From NCBI GenBank assembly GCA_963969595.1, contig OZ018413.1:1800501-1864500 (forward strand): a stretch of 64,000 bases of DNA, in the 5' to 3' direction. This stretch comes from Neckera pumila (taxonomy: Eukaryota > Streptophyta > Bryopsida > Hypnales > Neckeraceae). This document shows positions 47,513-60,321 of the stretch, one piece after another (the stretch's first letter is position 1; each line of letters opens with the position of its first letter). A program made the translations under genes and the position numbers. The notes beneath the pieces are model-generated. The model was not told where the DNA came from and searched no databases. It saw nothing but the letters and a program-made list of their open reading frames with translations.

Positions 47513-47917
47513 ATGCAAATATCTTGCAATCTACGTTGTGAAAGTTTCTAAAATTTCTACCACACATTTATATACCAGTTTAGTGAAAGATTCTATGGTT
47601 AGATAATTACGCAAAACCAATTTTGAAGTTTTTTGCACTTTGCAATAGAAATGACAGTTTTGAGTGGTTTTTGATGGAAAAAAATGCCTTTTGGGGTTAA
47701 AAGAGAAAAAGAGAGAAAGCTCAACAATAAGGACTGTGTGACTGAGAATCGTCCTTGCTGGCTATGTGCAAATGTTTGTCTGCAACTTCTTGGATCCAAA
47801 AAATCCATTCCAGAAAAGTGAGGTCTGATTGGCATGAGGAAACGGACACATTTCCCTTGCAGCCCCCGTGGCCCCATCGACATGACCTTTGCACTAACTA
47901 AAGGTAGTCTGCTCCAC

Positions 47918-48848
47918 TTAACCCCTAAAGGACCAACATGCGTTTTTTGGCCGTATAGAAATTTTGGGCAGGTACGTGTGATTAGAGATATCCATATTTG
48001 AGGCTGAAATTTTAATAGAAGGTGGGGGCGAGGAATATCTTCATGTGTACCAAGTTTCATGACATTTTGAAATACGAGTCAAAAGTTGTGACCTAATATG
48101 TTACTTTTTTTCGTAACTGGGCAGTTTGGGCAGATCAGAAAAAACCATTTTTTTCGGAATTTTTTTTTGAAATTGGTTCTCTACATTTATATATACTTAA
48201 AAAGCTTTGAGTCATTCCATTTCAATCAATGAGTCAAAAGTTATGAGGGTTTTTGGTTTGCGGGTAGTTATGGATTGTCTACTCTAAAAAAATCTTTAAA
48301 GTCGTTTATTTAACTCAATTTTCAATATTTTTGGAAAAAAAAAGAATCCTAGGATGTAGATTGATTATTACAACATTACAACCGTTGGGATTGGTATTTT
48401 TAAATTCCATGATTAAAATTTTAACAATTTAGTACTTTGAATCATTTTCTACTTCTTTCTACTTACTATTTTTTTCCTATATGTTGTACAATTCCAAATG
48501 ATGTGAAATTTTTCAAGCATATAGACAACTTGTTTAGGAAACTGAATTCAAAGAAGCACCACCTTTTTCGGCATTTTTTCATTGAAAAGTGAGCTTGCAA
48601 ATTGCAGCTGCCCGGTTTTTCGCAGGATTGAAAAAATGGTTTTCAAGACTTTGAATGCTTATATCTTATGATCCACACGGTGGAATTTTCTGAAATTTTT
48701 ACCACATGTTTTCAGAATATCATACTACAAGATCCTACGGTTACGTGTGTCAAAAATTGTTTTTTTCCAAAAATTTGGTAGTTGTATTAGAAATGGCAGT
48801 TTTGGAGCGTTTTTGGTGAGAACATAGTCATGAAACTTTAGGGGTTAA
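47918..48848 (+). mobile_element. TTAA element, subfamily A, copy 4 (931 bp)
   Basis: It begins TTAACCCCTAAAGGACCAAC and ends GAAACTTTAGGGGTTAA. It is very similar throughout to the copy at 61,698 and has exactly the same length, so these two moved relatively recently. The flanks (GGTAGTCTGCTC on the left, AGCAAC on the right) match a small inverted-repeat element elsewhere in the window. Confidence 0.95.
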
Positions 48849-50971
48849 AGCAACTACCTTTTACAAGCTGATTGCATTTGGAGGAAAGCTAAACTCCTTG
48901 AAACAATTTTTCAGTAGATTTTTGTAGGAAGAAAAATGGAATTGGCATCTAACCCAAGTTGCCCAATGTTTTTTTGACCTTTGTGGAATTTGTTACAAAT
49001 TCTTGAAGTTCAAACGCAATGGTCACTAAAAGCGACCACTTCTTTAAATGTATGTTGGTGCATTGAAAAAAGAGAAATTGTACCTTTGTGTTAGAAATCG
49101 CTTTTAGAGCAAGGTTGCTTTGCAGAGAGATCCTCCCTAGGGTGTGTTTTTTTGAGCAAATTTTCACTAAAAAGCATTAATAAATTGCTTATAAGGAATA
49201 TTGCTACCAAATCTTGAGATGATATTGCTCTACTTCCAACAAATGTACATTCTTTTGGATGAACAAATGAATTTTCATCCATGTATTGCAAGTTTCATTC
49301 ATTTCCATAGATGTAAATAGCTTCATCACTCTAATGACAGATGGTCGCTAAGTTTTTTTGTTTTGTTTGTTCATTTTTTATGAAGTGCCAAAGTGGTGAT
49401 ATACAATGTTATAGTGGTGCTCCAAATTTCAACATTCATCCACATATTGAATAGAAAATATCACATTAGCACAAATCACATGTCACACAATTCTATTTTC
49501 ATCCACAATCTGGCGATTTCATTCAAGATTTTTTTTAGTTCAAAGTTTTCTCACAAATTACTTCACAGTTCATTTCCATCTGAGTTTTTTAGCCAACTGA
49601 GATTTTTTTTTTTTCTAGTGCCAAAAAAACGAAAACCCTGGAAGGTTGCTTTCTCCACTCCCCAAAATTGGTCTCTTGACAAAAGTCTCGTTGACCACTG
49701 ACCCTACCTTATTACGTTGTCCTGGTCAGTCTTCCCTGACAAGACTTGTCAAGCGTCCTGCCACTGATTTCTCAAAGTGCAGAAGCCTCTACAGTACACA
49801 TGCAAGTGCTGTGGACCGAAATCAAGTACTCATCGCATAACAACTCCAAAGACCCTTTGCTTTGCTTTGGATGAGCTCGGCAAGCAGTCAACGCCCACTT
49901 TGGAAGAAAAAACCATGACACCTTTAAACCTTTGTGTAAGATATCATACAAGTGGTGGTGGGCGGAAAATTGGAAATGTTGGAGACGAGGTCCACAATCA
50001 GTCAACTCTCACCTTTGGAAGAAAAAAACATGGGTAGCTTTACCCTTTGCAAACACAACATGCAACAAACATTTTACTATGGGGGAAAAAAAAACATGCA
50101 CCAAAAAAGGTGGGTATTGAAAAGAAGGTTTGAAATTCTTTTGCTTCTGAATTCTACCCACATCGTAGGCTTTGATATTTAGAAAAACTGTGTGGCACCA
50201 CAACAACCAACACATGGAATTGCATTGTGTGTGTGCAATAAACAAATATCTGAATTCATTGAAAAGTCGACCTTGAGGCAAAAGAACCAACGCAAAATGA
50301 CACCAAAGGCTGTGATGGATTCTCAGACACCTGTTACAGAAAATGAATACAAAAATGGAAACCTTGGAAACTGCAGTAAGGGAACTACTCCTAATTTCGG
50401 CTGCTTTTTAAAACCACAGCACGGTCTAGATTTTTGCCTAAAATGCACTTTTACTATTCATGGAAAGTCTATAGTTGGTTGGTTGGTTGCCGTAAACTCT
50501 TTTTTGAGTACTTTGAAAATTTGTAGTTTATTCACACGGTGTCCAAAAAATGTATTCTAAAATAATACCCTTTTTACTACCAACCATTTTTTGATTTAAT
50601 AATGGGAACCATCTTGAACTGCTTATTAGTTTGTGCAATTTTAGATGTAGAGTTACCTAAGAGTATTTTAGCTACACAAAATAGTGAATCAAGTTGCCTT
50701 GTCAATTAGATTGCGTTACCTGAGATAAATTATCTCATGGATCAATGTTTATTCCACATAGAAGTGCATGCCACTTTCTAAATCAGGACTTGAATTGGTG
50801 CACAAATCTATGCCATACACATAGCTATGAATTGAATGCATCATTCTACAAAAGCAATGAATACTTCTATAGTGTGGACTGTCGAGAAATTAGAGTGGGG
50901 CAACCTAATTTCACGATTTTGTGTAGACCATGCAAAACTTTACTTTGCAAGTGTAGAATGGTATAAGGTGG
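48849..50971. other. Gene-free stretch with a short direct repeat
   Basis: No gene recognised. Two related blocks about 111 bp apart (near 49,888 and 49,999) share GTCAACgCcCACtTTtGGAAG and a following AAAAAAcCATG. The 122-codon frame at 50192-50560 has no recognisable domain. Confidence 0.4.
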
Positions 50972-51672
50972 TTACCCCCCAAATCCGCCATTTTTGCATA
51001 TGTGCCTAGTTAATTATTATTATGAGAGGGGTTGAATTTTTAGATTTTCTAGTTGGCACTTGAAAAGAGGTTCCAACACACCAAAGAACATGACATTTGG
51101 ATACCGTATATAAAAATTATGCAGCAACAAAGTTTGGTTCTAAAATGATTTCTTCCGCATACGTACATAATTGGTTTTGGAGATGTATGCGGAGTAAAGA
51201 TGGCGTTTTAGCATTAGTGATGTATTTTTTAGGGCCCACCTTAATCCTTAAGTAGTTCTAGGTGTCTTTCAATACATTTCTACAATACTATACATAACGT
51301 GAGTGCAATATACATAGCCTTGCAAGTGAATGGTCTATTGTCCATTTTTTTGGGATGAATACATATGGAAGTCTTCTATTGAACTGCACACTTTTTGGCT
51401 ACATCGGATATATTATCAATTTTGTAAATATTGTGAAGTTGTATCTCTAATACACGTATTTATCTAGAAGTACATATTTCAGCATGTTCTTAGCATCTCA
51501 TTTCAACAGCAAGCATCACAATATTTTTCTAAAAACATATGAAAATCAATGACTATTGCACTTTCGATTTTGTCGTTTACATACTTGGCCAATACTTCAT
51601 GGAATTTGGCAAATAAGGATTGCGTATAAATCTTGAGGACACAATGTGTTCCCCAAACCACTTAGGGGTTAA
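50972..51672 (+). mobile_element. Probable TTAA element, divergent form F (701 bp)
   Basis: The right end CCACTTAGGGGTTAA is clear. The proposed left end, TTACCCCCCAAATCC, is degenerate. An internal CACCAAAGAACATGACATTTG corresponds to the CACCAAaTTTCATGACATTTG landmark of subfamily A. Confidence 0.5.
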
Positions 51673-52996
51673 GGTATACAATTGATTTGAAACCATTCAT
51701 TGAAGCTCATACAATTCACAATTCTTGGCTCAAAATGTGCACTCTGGGAAAACAAGAGCCTTGGATAAATAGTCAGTCATTTGAAAATTTTTACTAAATC
51801 CAAAAAATATATGATGGGAGAATTTGGAAGCTTCTTTTACTTGTCAATAAAATTTAAAAAAAAACTAAAACAACTTAATAGTAATAACATCTCATTTGGA
51901 TGATTTTAGATGTATGTTAAAATCTTGGGACATAACTCACTCCACATAGTTGAAACCATTGAAATTTAATCCTTGAATATAAAGTTTTGTATCTAATATA
52001 GGCAATTGGTCAATCTCATAATAAAACTATACTCAATTGATGCTCAAAGTTTTCAAATAAGGTGTAAAATAAATCATCATATCAAGATCACAATTTTTGA
52101 TTTCACTCCTTGGACTTAGGAAGTGTACACCAAGGCTTTTTTTTTACTTTTTGTAAATGAATGAAAAGGCAACCTTCCATTGTGTGAGAGTGCTCAAGTG
52201 GCGATTTGGATGGAAAATTGGCAGTCACGAGGTGGTGACAAGGGTCGGATTTCATCCAAAATAGTGGACAAATTTTTTTAAATATTTTGAATTTTTTAGG
52301 CAATCACAAGTGACTGCAAAAAGAGACAGTGGTGATTTCCTTGTTTCTAGGCACGCAAACTGGCGACATTTGATGGAGCATTGGGATCACTCAAGAGACA
52401 ACTTGGTCACCGATTCTCGTATACTGGGCGGCATGTAAGGAAGGCGGATGGAAGGTTACAGTTTCAAATTTCAACATGTAAGAAAGGGATAGAAATTACG
52501 CTTTCAATTTCAACCTGGACCTGCACCCTCCACACACCCCTTCAACACCCAAGTAAGTCTAGGGAAATCACAAGTAAACATAAAACACAAGCAGTCCTCC
52601 AATGATTGACCTGCAACCACCCAAAACACCCCTCTGACGTCTAGGTCAATCCAACAAAGTAACAAAAAACAACAAAAACACAAAGACACCCTAAAGGGAA
52701 ATATAATTAAGGAGTCTCTGAGAGCACAAAATAGAAGCAGAAGAGGGAAAGACGATTAAGGAGTCTCTAAGAGCACAAAGCACCGTTGGAAGTTATGAAC
52801 CAAACATCCAGCAAACATCGCTGTGAACTATAGTAACATACTACTACTGCATCTCACATAATATGAAAGATTGAGTGGAGAAGAGAGGCTACACCTCAAC
52901 TGCTGAGTAACTAAATGAGTATAGCTCCTGCAAACTAATGCTTCAAAGAGCACTACACTACCTCCTCTTTTGCTACATAAATTCTCTAAATGCTTG
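51673..52996. other. Gene-free stretch
   Basis: No gene recognised. A 25-bp unit (ATTAAGGAGTCTCTgAGAGC followed by ACAAA) is repeated at about 52,706 and 52,753. Confidence 0.45.
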
Positions 52997-55657
52997 CTAG
53001 GTACTTGTCCCATCTACCTGAGACAAACCACTCGTCAATACAGCTTGATACGGGAAGTTGTCCAAGCTATAAACACGTTGGGAGTACATTCCAAGAGCAA
53101 CTCGGATGTGTTCGTGTAGATTGTTCCTCGGTTTGGACTTGAGAAACCCAACGCTAGAGAAAGTGCATTCTTCTTCCACGGAGCCAATGACATGCACTAT
53201 CGCCATTTCTGCAAGTTTAAGGAATTCCCCGAAGTTTTGCGTCAGGTTGTTGTTACTGTCAAGTATCCACCATAATTTTGTCAAGGGATGGACATCGTAT
53301 GGAGGTAACATGGCAGCTCTGCAATGCAACTTCATACAAGCTTTAAAGAGGCCACGCTGAGACATGATCGCATCTCAATCTATCAGAGGCTTTAGGAGCA
53401 TCTTTTTGTCCCCCTCTCCCAAAATCTTGCCATGGCCGTAGGTGTCCAGAAGTGTTCGCAAATTCTTGTCAAACATTTCCTCAATGCTAACTTGGCACTA
53501 GTACTGCTAGGGATATAAAATGCCGAAGGCATTCATGACATGATGCTCTGGAAAACTACAGATTGTTTGAATGTGTAAGTTGAAGCTCATTTGTGGAGAA
53601 CGATGTCTCTTTGTCCTCGTACATCCTATATAGTGATCCTTGGCAAATTTTGACTGCTGCTACAAAATCAAATATGTAAACGTCTCTTTTTTGCACAAAA
53701 TTCACAAGTGTGTCAATTTCTTCTAGCAGAGGCAAAAGTGCACACATTTGAAGCATTGGATAGGGATCAAGGAGCATGACAAGGCAAGCCTAAAATGTAC
53801 ACACATGAACACAATTAGTTCACATTCATCTTCTGACAATGTAATTGATAGAAGACTTACATTGCACTCAAGGCTTACAGTGACTTACATCAAGGCTTAC
53901 GGTGACTTACATCAAGGCTTACATGACTCACTGAAGGCTCACGATGATTCACATACAAATGGACATGACTTGAGAGTGTAGTTCTCTCTACATTCCCAGA
54001 AAAAGACACTGGGAACTTATCAATCACATGCTGAACCACTACTAACAAATCACATGCTCAAGAACTACTTTATCAAGAGCAGTTGTTTAAATATTAAATG
54101 TCGTTCAATTCTCTTATGTAGTTCATTTGTTACATAAGTAAAAACTACAGATTGTTTGAATGTGTAATTCGAAGCTTCTTCCTACCCTAGTGACCGATCT
54201 CACCAAGCTTGTCTAGTATCCTGATAGATTGTAACGGAGAATTTTATTTTTCTACATAATTGAGGATTAGTGGGTTACTGTTCTTTACAAATCACATGCT
54301 CAATGAAAACTTACATGGAATCATAGAAATAATTGTGCAAACATGACAAAACAACAATGACGACCACACTAAAAACAACCGCACAGTTGCAAGCCCGCTC
54401 CATTGTGCAAAAATCCAAGAACAAAAATTGGTAGATGCTTACCTCGGCCTTGGAGTTCTCTCCCAAGTCGGCTATCATCTTATAGATGAGGGTGCGGTAT
54501 TCGGAAAGCAGCCTCCGCAAGGGCTCAATGAGGCTGGCCCATCTGGTCTTCACATTCTTCAACATTTTCAAGCCCTTCGTCTCAGTAAGCTCGGCTTGCT
54601 GTTGGAATTCCGCCAATCTTTTGGGGCTTTTATAGAAGTACGCATGAACCATGGTGAGGACCTTCTCAATATCAAAAAAAATTCTAGATCCGACAACGCC
54701 TTGAAGGCCAAGTTATATCGGTGTGCAACGCAATGCACTCCAATCATAAAAGGAGCATGCTTCTTACGGACTTACTGTGTGACACCAGATCTACTTTCTT
54801 GCAACATGGAGGCACCGTTAGCGCCAAAATTCAGAAGCTTCGATGCTACAATTTCCATATCCATTCCACCACCAGCAATGACAAACTCAACAATGAGCTT
54901 GGTGAGATTATCGGCATTTGGGGTGCAGTCCACACGTTCCAGAGAGACCAAGAAAGGAATTCGAACCCAATCCTAAACCACATAAATATGGACGGAGAGG
55001 TAATTGTTGTTGTCAACAGCAGTCACTTCATCAACAATCACCGCAAAATAACGTGCAATGCCAATCAACTTCTTCATCTCAAAGACTACCTGCTTGTACA
55101 TATAACTAGCCATAATCCAATCTAAATTATCACACCAATGAGCAGGTGGCAGATCAAGGACATCAAAAAGTCTGTAGAGATGGACACGGGACTCATACTC
55201 TGTTATAGGACGACCTTCACTGAGAAGCTGAAAAGAGTGTTGCGAATTGAACCCTCTTCTTCCGTGCCTCCGTAGTCGTGTAGTGATTGATTTGTTGCAA
55301 AACCGTTGGTGGCGGATGTGCTTAATAGAGCTGCAAGTTCTTTCTATGTTTGCAGTGCGTGGCAACATAGTGCTCCCCTGCTTTCACCTTGAATTGAGGC
55401 GATACCATTGCCAATGGTTGCCCACCTCCAACGCCACGACTCGATTGAAAACAGGATTGCATTGCTTTCTTCGCTGTCTCCACCTTCCTCAAGTCTATCA
55501 TCTTTGCTTTGCGCTTGATTTCCTTTTGTGCAAACACTAATGCCTCCGTAGCAGCCTGCTCCGCCTTCTTCTTTGTTGATCTCACACAATTTGCAACCCG
55601 CACCGCCATATCAACCGCATCTCTTGCAAAATCTCCGTCATCGTCACCAGAACCCAT
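52997..55657 (-). pseudogene. hAT-type transposase (DUF4371/ZNF862-like), decayed
   Basis: Read on the minus strand from 55,657. First is a charged N-terminal part with KKKAEQAATEALVFAQKE. After a frame change near 55,340 come LLSEGRPITEYE and WCDNLDWIMASYMY, then FAVIVDEVTAVDNNNYLSV. Next are NFGANGASMLQESRSGVTQ and an in-frame stop (complement of 54772-54774). Then GVHCVAHRYNLAFKALSDL, and KMLKNVKTRWASLIEPLRRL. Near 53,556-53,777 is LPLLEEIDTLVNF, and the end is a hAT C-terminal dimerisation block (VEEECTFSSVGFLKSKPRNN). The order matches DUF4371-containing hAT-like proteins. The stop and frameshifts make it non-functional. A stretch of about 530 bp at 53,780-54,310 without homology may be an intron or insertion. 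Confidence 0.8.
53860..53945. repeat. Short tandem repeat in the transposase relic
   Basis: Three to four copies of TGACTTACATCAAGGCTTAC-like units occur in the non-homologous segment of the transposase relic. A nearby 22-bp sequence starting ACTACAGATTGTTTGAATGT occurs twice (about 53,564 and 54,145). Confidence 0.7.
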
Positions 55658-57140
55658 TGTTTGAAGCTATTACTCAAACAAGCAAAAAACAAAGGTTGCA
55701 TGCGAGACTGCAAGATCAGACCACAACCAAAATCTCGACTACGGAAACAAAGGTCATGAACAATGAAGACCACTGCACGGAAAACCCAGAGCCATGGGAG
55801 TCCTTTTATTTTTATACTATGTCTACAGCTCTCATGAAGGCCCGACACCTCCATGATTACAAGTAAAATTGAATAAGTAGTAAAGGATATGGTGCAAACT
55901 GCAAACGTGAAAATTTCAAATTGCAAGAGGGAGGTTAGGGACTCCCTAGAATGCGACGGCTCCACCACTCCATGACATCAAAATGCCCTCCCGTACTCAG
56001 TAATTGTTGGTGACAAGCAGCACAACATATAGCGTCCCCTCTAGAAAAATTATGGCGAAACCAAAGCCCACTCCGGCATGAAGATGACGAACTAATGCCC
56101 ACTCTTTGTAGACATTGTGGCGACAATGGCAACTTCAGGAGCGTAACACCAGGCGATAACTACACACGCGGGAGTACTGAAGCGGCGAGAAGAAGTTGGA
56201 AACTCATGAAGACAAGCGCCCCCTCCAGACAAAGTGGGCGATAATCACGCGGTGGTGGGGCGCAAACCCTAAACCGTGGGCGACACGGACATGCAGGAGG
56301 GAAGGGAATGGCGCTGGGAAGGAGACAACGGCCGCCATCATGGGGATTCCATCCACTTTTCATCCATATGAATGTATCAGTGATTTTGCTCAACGTGACG
56401 TTCCGGTGCAAACTGGCACCCTGAGGCCAAAAAAAAAAGCCCTGGTGTACACCGACACTGATCCGTGGATTAAGCAAATTCTTTTGTAAAATAGTCAACA
56501 TCTCCATGACATAATATCCAACATCAACCACTACCGAGACTACTACAAATGTATTCAAGCAAATCCCCCACACCAAATGGAATGATACTTTGTGTTTCTC
56601 TATTCACCAAGGCTTCTCAAAGTCATCCATTGGTCATTTTTCAACAAGATGCAATTTTCCACCATTTGCCTAATTGCTTCACATTTCATTTTCACTATAA
56701 CTATGATGGCAAAAGATATGAAGGATGGAATTTGAAAAATTTCTTGGAGTATGGAGTTTGAGGAATTTTGTGGAATGTGGAATTTCATACTACCTACAAA
56801 TCCTATTCTTGACTCCAACTCGCTTCACAAAAGACTAAGTTTTTCTAAGCACAATGAAGAAAAATGAAAGTCCTTGCTTGTCATGGATAGCATACTTTCT
56901 TAATTAAAGGTAAGTTCATCCATTATCAACATTGCCCAAAATGCCACACTTAAATTTGGATCATTGAAATGAATTACAAAAAATAGATATTTATTATACA
57001 TGATGTACACAATCAAAATATGAGAGTCCATGAGAGTCTAATGCTATTTTTTAATACACCTACAAACATACTTTAAATTTCAAAACTTTGTCATACAATG
57101 TCCAAAATCACTAGAAGAAAAATGTGCCCACCATAGCTGG
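55658..57140. other. Stretch upstream of the hAT relic
   Basis: The segment 55,900-56,450 is less AT-rich than its surroundings and may hold the 5' part of the hAT element. A minus-strand frame at 55935-56132 has a CCAAC...H pattern but no convincing BED finger. I could not find the element's terminal inverted repeats. Confidence 0.35.
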
Positions 57141-58069
57141 TTAACCCCTAAAGGACCAAGTCCTTTTTTCTGCCAAAGAACTCTCAAAACTGCCATTTCT
57201 AGAGCAAAGAGTAAAAAAATCTGAAAATTGTTTTTTTTGCACATCCAACCATTAGATCTTATACCTAACTAGTATGACAATGTGTGCAAAAAATTCCAGA
57301 ATATTTGACCCCATAGATTGCAAGATATCTGTGTTCAAAGTGAAAAAAACAAGATTTTCAGCACATTGCGGGACTAGATTTTTTCGTATTTGAACATTTT
57401 TAACTTAAATTTTTTGCACGACAGAGTTTTGAGCTTTAAATCTTTATAGTAGAGAATTGAGTTGAGAGTCTAAGAAAAAAAAAGAAATTCAAAAAAAATT
57501 AATTTTCATTCTTAAAAAAATTGTTAAGTAAAAGATAGTATAAGATAGAAGGAAAATCTGAAATATTAATACCTTTTAGATGGAATTAAAATGCACTAAT
57601 TCCAATGGTGAGATCGTTCTAGCAAGAAAACTAAACCAAGTGGAACTTTTTCTTTTGAAAAATTGCAAAATTGCATTCCAAAATGAATCCTACAAGTTAT
57701 TTTTTTCAAGAAGATGCTCTAATTGCCCCAAAAACAAGATTGTCCATAACTTTCTCATAAAAAGTCCAAATGAAATGAATCAAAGCTTCACAAATAGGAA
57801 AAAACATAATTTATAAGGAAAATAAACTAATTTTTTTTTCAAATTTTTTGCAAAAAAATTTTGGCTGCCTACTCTCCCTTGTTTTGAGCTTATTTGGACA
57901 TAACTTTTGTTCCCGGGCATCGATTGAAAAAAATTATCTTCCCACAAAGCTTATTATTTTTTCTATCTTCAAAAAAAGTTTCAAAAAATCACAACAAAAA
58001 TTCAACTTGTAGGTACCTGCCCAAAATCCCATTTGTCCTCCAAACGGATAATGGTCCTTTAGGAGTTAA
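57141..58069 (-). mobile_element. TTAA element, subfamily B, copy 5 (inverted, 929 bp)
   Basis: The + strand begins TTAACCCCTAAAGGACCAAG and ends TGGTCCTTTAGGAGTTAA, terminal inverted repeats of about 17 bp. The interior matches the inverted copy at 34,589 landmark by landmark (ACTCTCAAAACTGCCATTTC, TTCCAATGGTGAGATCGTTC). Confidence 0.92.
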
Positions 58070-59675
58070 AGAACAATTAAGTGTCCTATACCACTGTCTT
58101 GCGACTGTGGTCCTTGTTATTAGTACCAAATCGTACGTATACATTGTTGTAGTCGTAAAGTAGTTGTAGAATGAAAAGTAGGATTATGAGAATGTAACAG
58201 AGTTTAAATTTAGAATAAATGTAAGCTATTCACCATCCAGTATACATCTCAGTTGTTGATGTAGACAAGTCTATACTTTGTGGAATCCATTGTGTCAATA
58301 TGCAGTTGCAAAAAAACTAAAGTTGACTAAAAAGTGATTGCAATTTGACTAGGAAATGAGTACCACTGTACAATGATTGTCGTTTTTCCAATTGTCTTAT
58401 ATCAATAATCCCACTCAGTTGTCAAGAATACCATTAGGTTAGACTTATAAGACTTGTAAGTTGTGTACTTGTATACAATGAATTTTGTTAATATTATTCT
58501 AAGATTTCTATAGTCTTTAAAAATATTAAAATATTAAAACCTATGAAATTGTAATGTTTTCTGAACATTGAAGTAAAATCTATTAAATACTAATATTTGA
58601 ACTTTTAAAATCTAAAAAGAATCCAAATATGAAATTTTGAAATCTACAAATAAAATAGCTATTTTTTGTAATTGCAAAACCTTCATTTTCTTCTAGTGAA
58701 TATTGCATGCTAAAGTGTTTAGGAATTCTCATTTTGTTTCCGATGCCATCCACTAAAAATATTTTGCGTTTTACGGTTAATAATAATAGTTGTGCTTAGT
58801 TGGAATTAGTGACGATTGCAAGTGTACATACCTTATTTATTGTATATCCTTTTATATTCTGCGTTGTATATGGTGAGAGCATTGCCACCCCTGCTCGGCC
58901 AAGCAATCTGGCCTTGCAAGCGAGCAACTAATCTCACTTTTTTTCCTCCCCCGTGCCTCTTTCCACATATATCATGTGACCAAATATGGCTTGTTCAAAA
59001 TCAACCCATATTCACTTCCTGATTGAGCCTACATTCCACCACATTCTTGTGATCTTGGCTTGTTTCTTCTTATAGTCAACCTTGTCATGCCCAATTGAAT
59101 GAGCATAGTACAACAAAGATTCTTGAGGAACTTGAGCCTCGAACATAGGGAAATGCACATCAGATTTTCAAGGTTTTACTAATTTAAGAAGTTGCAAGCC
59201 GGGACCGAGGCGGTGGAAAGATGGAGTCATGACCGGTAATGAGAAAAGCTTTTTTTGAACCGACCCACACAACAACAATGCTCTCATACATTGAAAGAGG
59301 TCACTGTATATGCACCGTCTCCATGCCCGCCGTCCGTCCGTGATGCCTCTCTTTTTGCAAGCAGAGTTGGTGAAGCTACTAACGAGGATGATGGAGCCCG
59401 GTTGCATCAGTCATGTTGACGTCAGTCGGTCGGTCCTAAAATCAAAAGAAATTTTCATGCATGAACTTGGAAACCCAATCCCACGCAGTAGACGTGAGTA
59501 TTGATGGCCACTGCACACAAGGTCCCAAGGTGTGGGGAATCACAGTGTATTATTTCAATGCTTTTTTATCAAGTCGGTTCCATCAGCTCTCCTTGTCCAT
59601 CACTGTGCTGGCCAGAGGGCAGGGATTACAATTCAATCTGCACTTGACTTGAATAGACTTGAGTAGGGAACACCT
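58070..59675. other. Gene-free stretch
   Basis: No gene recognised. The part from 58,880 to 59,640 is richer in GC and has a few short open frames on both strands without known domains. Confidence 0.45.
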
Positions 59676-59813
59676 AAGGTAGTCTCCTCTCAAAGCAACC
59701 GTGTTTTAAATGCAATCCCTATCTAGGAAGGAGCGACATGTGCTTGAAATATCTATTATTGTCAATGATGTGTTACGTAGGCTTCAATGGTTGCTTTAAG
59801 AGCAGACTACCTT
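59676..59813. mobile_element. 138-bp inverted-repeat MITE
   Basis: The arms 59676-59700 (AAGGTAGTCTCCTCTCAAAG then CAACC) and 59789-59813 are complementary at 23 of 25 positions. TA occurs just outside both ends, suggesting a Tc1/mariner-type TA target. The right arm contains TTAA in the position occupied by the TTAA element at 47,918 in a related sequence. Confidence 0.65.
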
Positions 59814-60321
59814 ATAACTGTCATGCTCATGAGAAAGGAACGCCAACGAGTGAGTCTTGAAAGGTAAGAGGCTTAAAAATTGCTCGGACTTTAAGAATTG
59901 CCCTTATAATTCGCTTTGAAATGGACATGAGGTGGTCCTTAAATTGACCTCTACAATTAATTGAATGGATGGAGGAAGAAAAAATCTATTAATTGCAAAA
60001 GCCAATCATTCTCCTTGCCTCCCTCCCATGTTTCTTTACAAGATGCAAGTGAATGAAATAGGTGCTTATGCCACAACTTGTATGAAAATCCATAAGTAAT
60101 TCAATAATGCTTCAAAAAATATGAAACCACTAGTGTTACATTTTGCATCTATTTATCTTTGTCTGAAAAATGAGCTAAAAATATCCCCATTGAGATACAC
60201 GCATGAAGTACGGCGGACTAGTCTTTAAATGAGCGATTTTTTAGCCTCCTACCTTAATTGACCTAATTAATGTCTTTTGGATCTTCTTGGAGTTTGCTCA
60301 AAACTAAAGCCCAAGTTTGGT

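Larger units (their letters stand above)
45836..47700 (+). mobile_element. TTAA element, subfamily B, copy 4: 5'-truncated and split by nested elements
   Basis: B-type interior starts at about 45,836 and runs to 46,054 (ending GCAAGGTGCAAAA...TTCATTT). It resumes at 47,509 (TTTAAATGCAAATATCTTGC) and runs to GGGGTTAA at 47,700. The break coincides with the TTAA that is intact in the copy at 24,789. Two further TTAA elements fill the gap. The terminal CTTTAGG of this copy is partly deleted. Confidence 0.85.

Noticed and set aside
52381..55100. Plus-strand frames across the hAT relic (for example 54428-54976) as genes.
   Set aside because: They are antisense shadows; the minus strand carries the recognisable transposase motifs.
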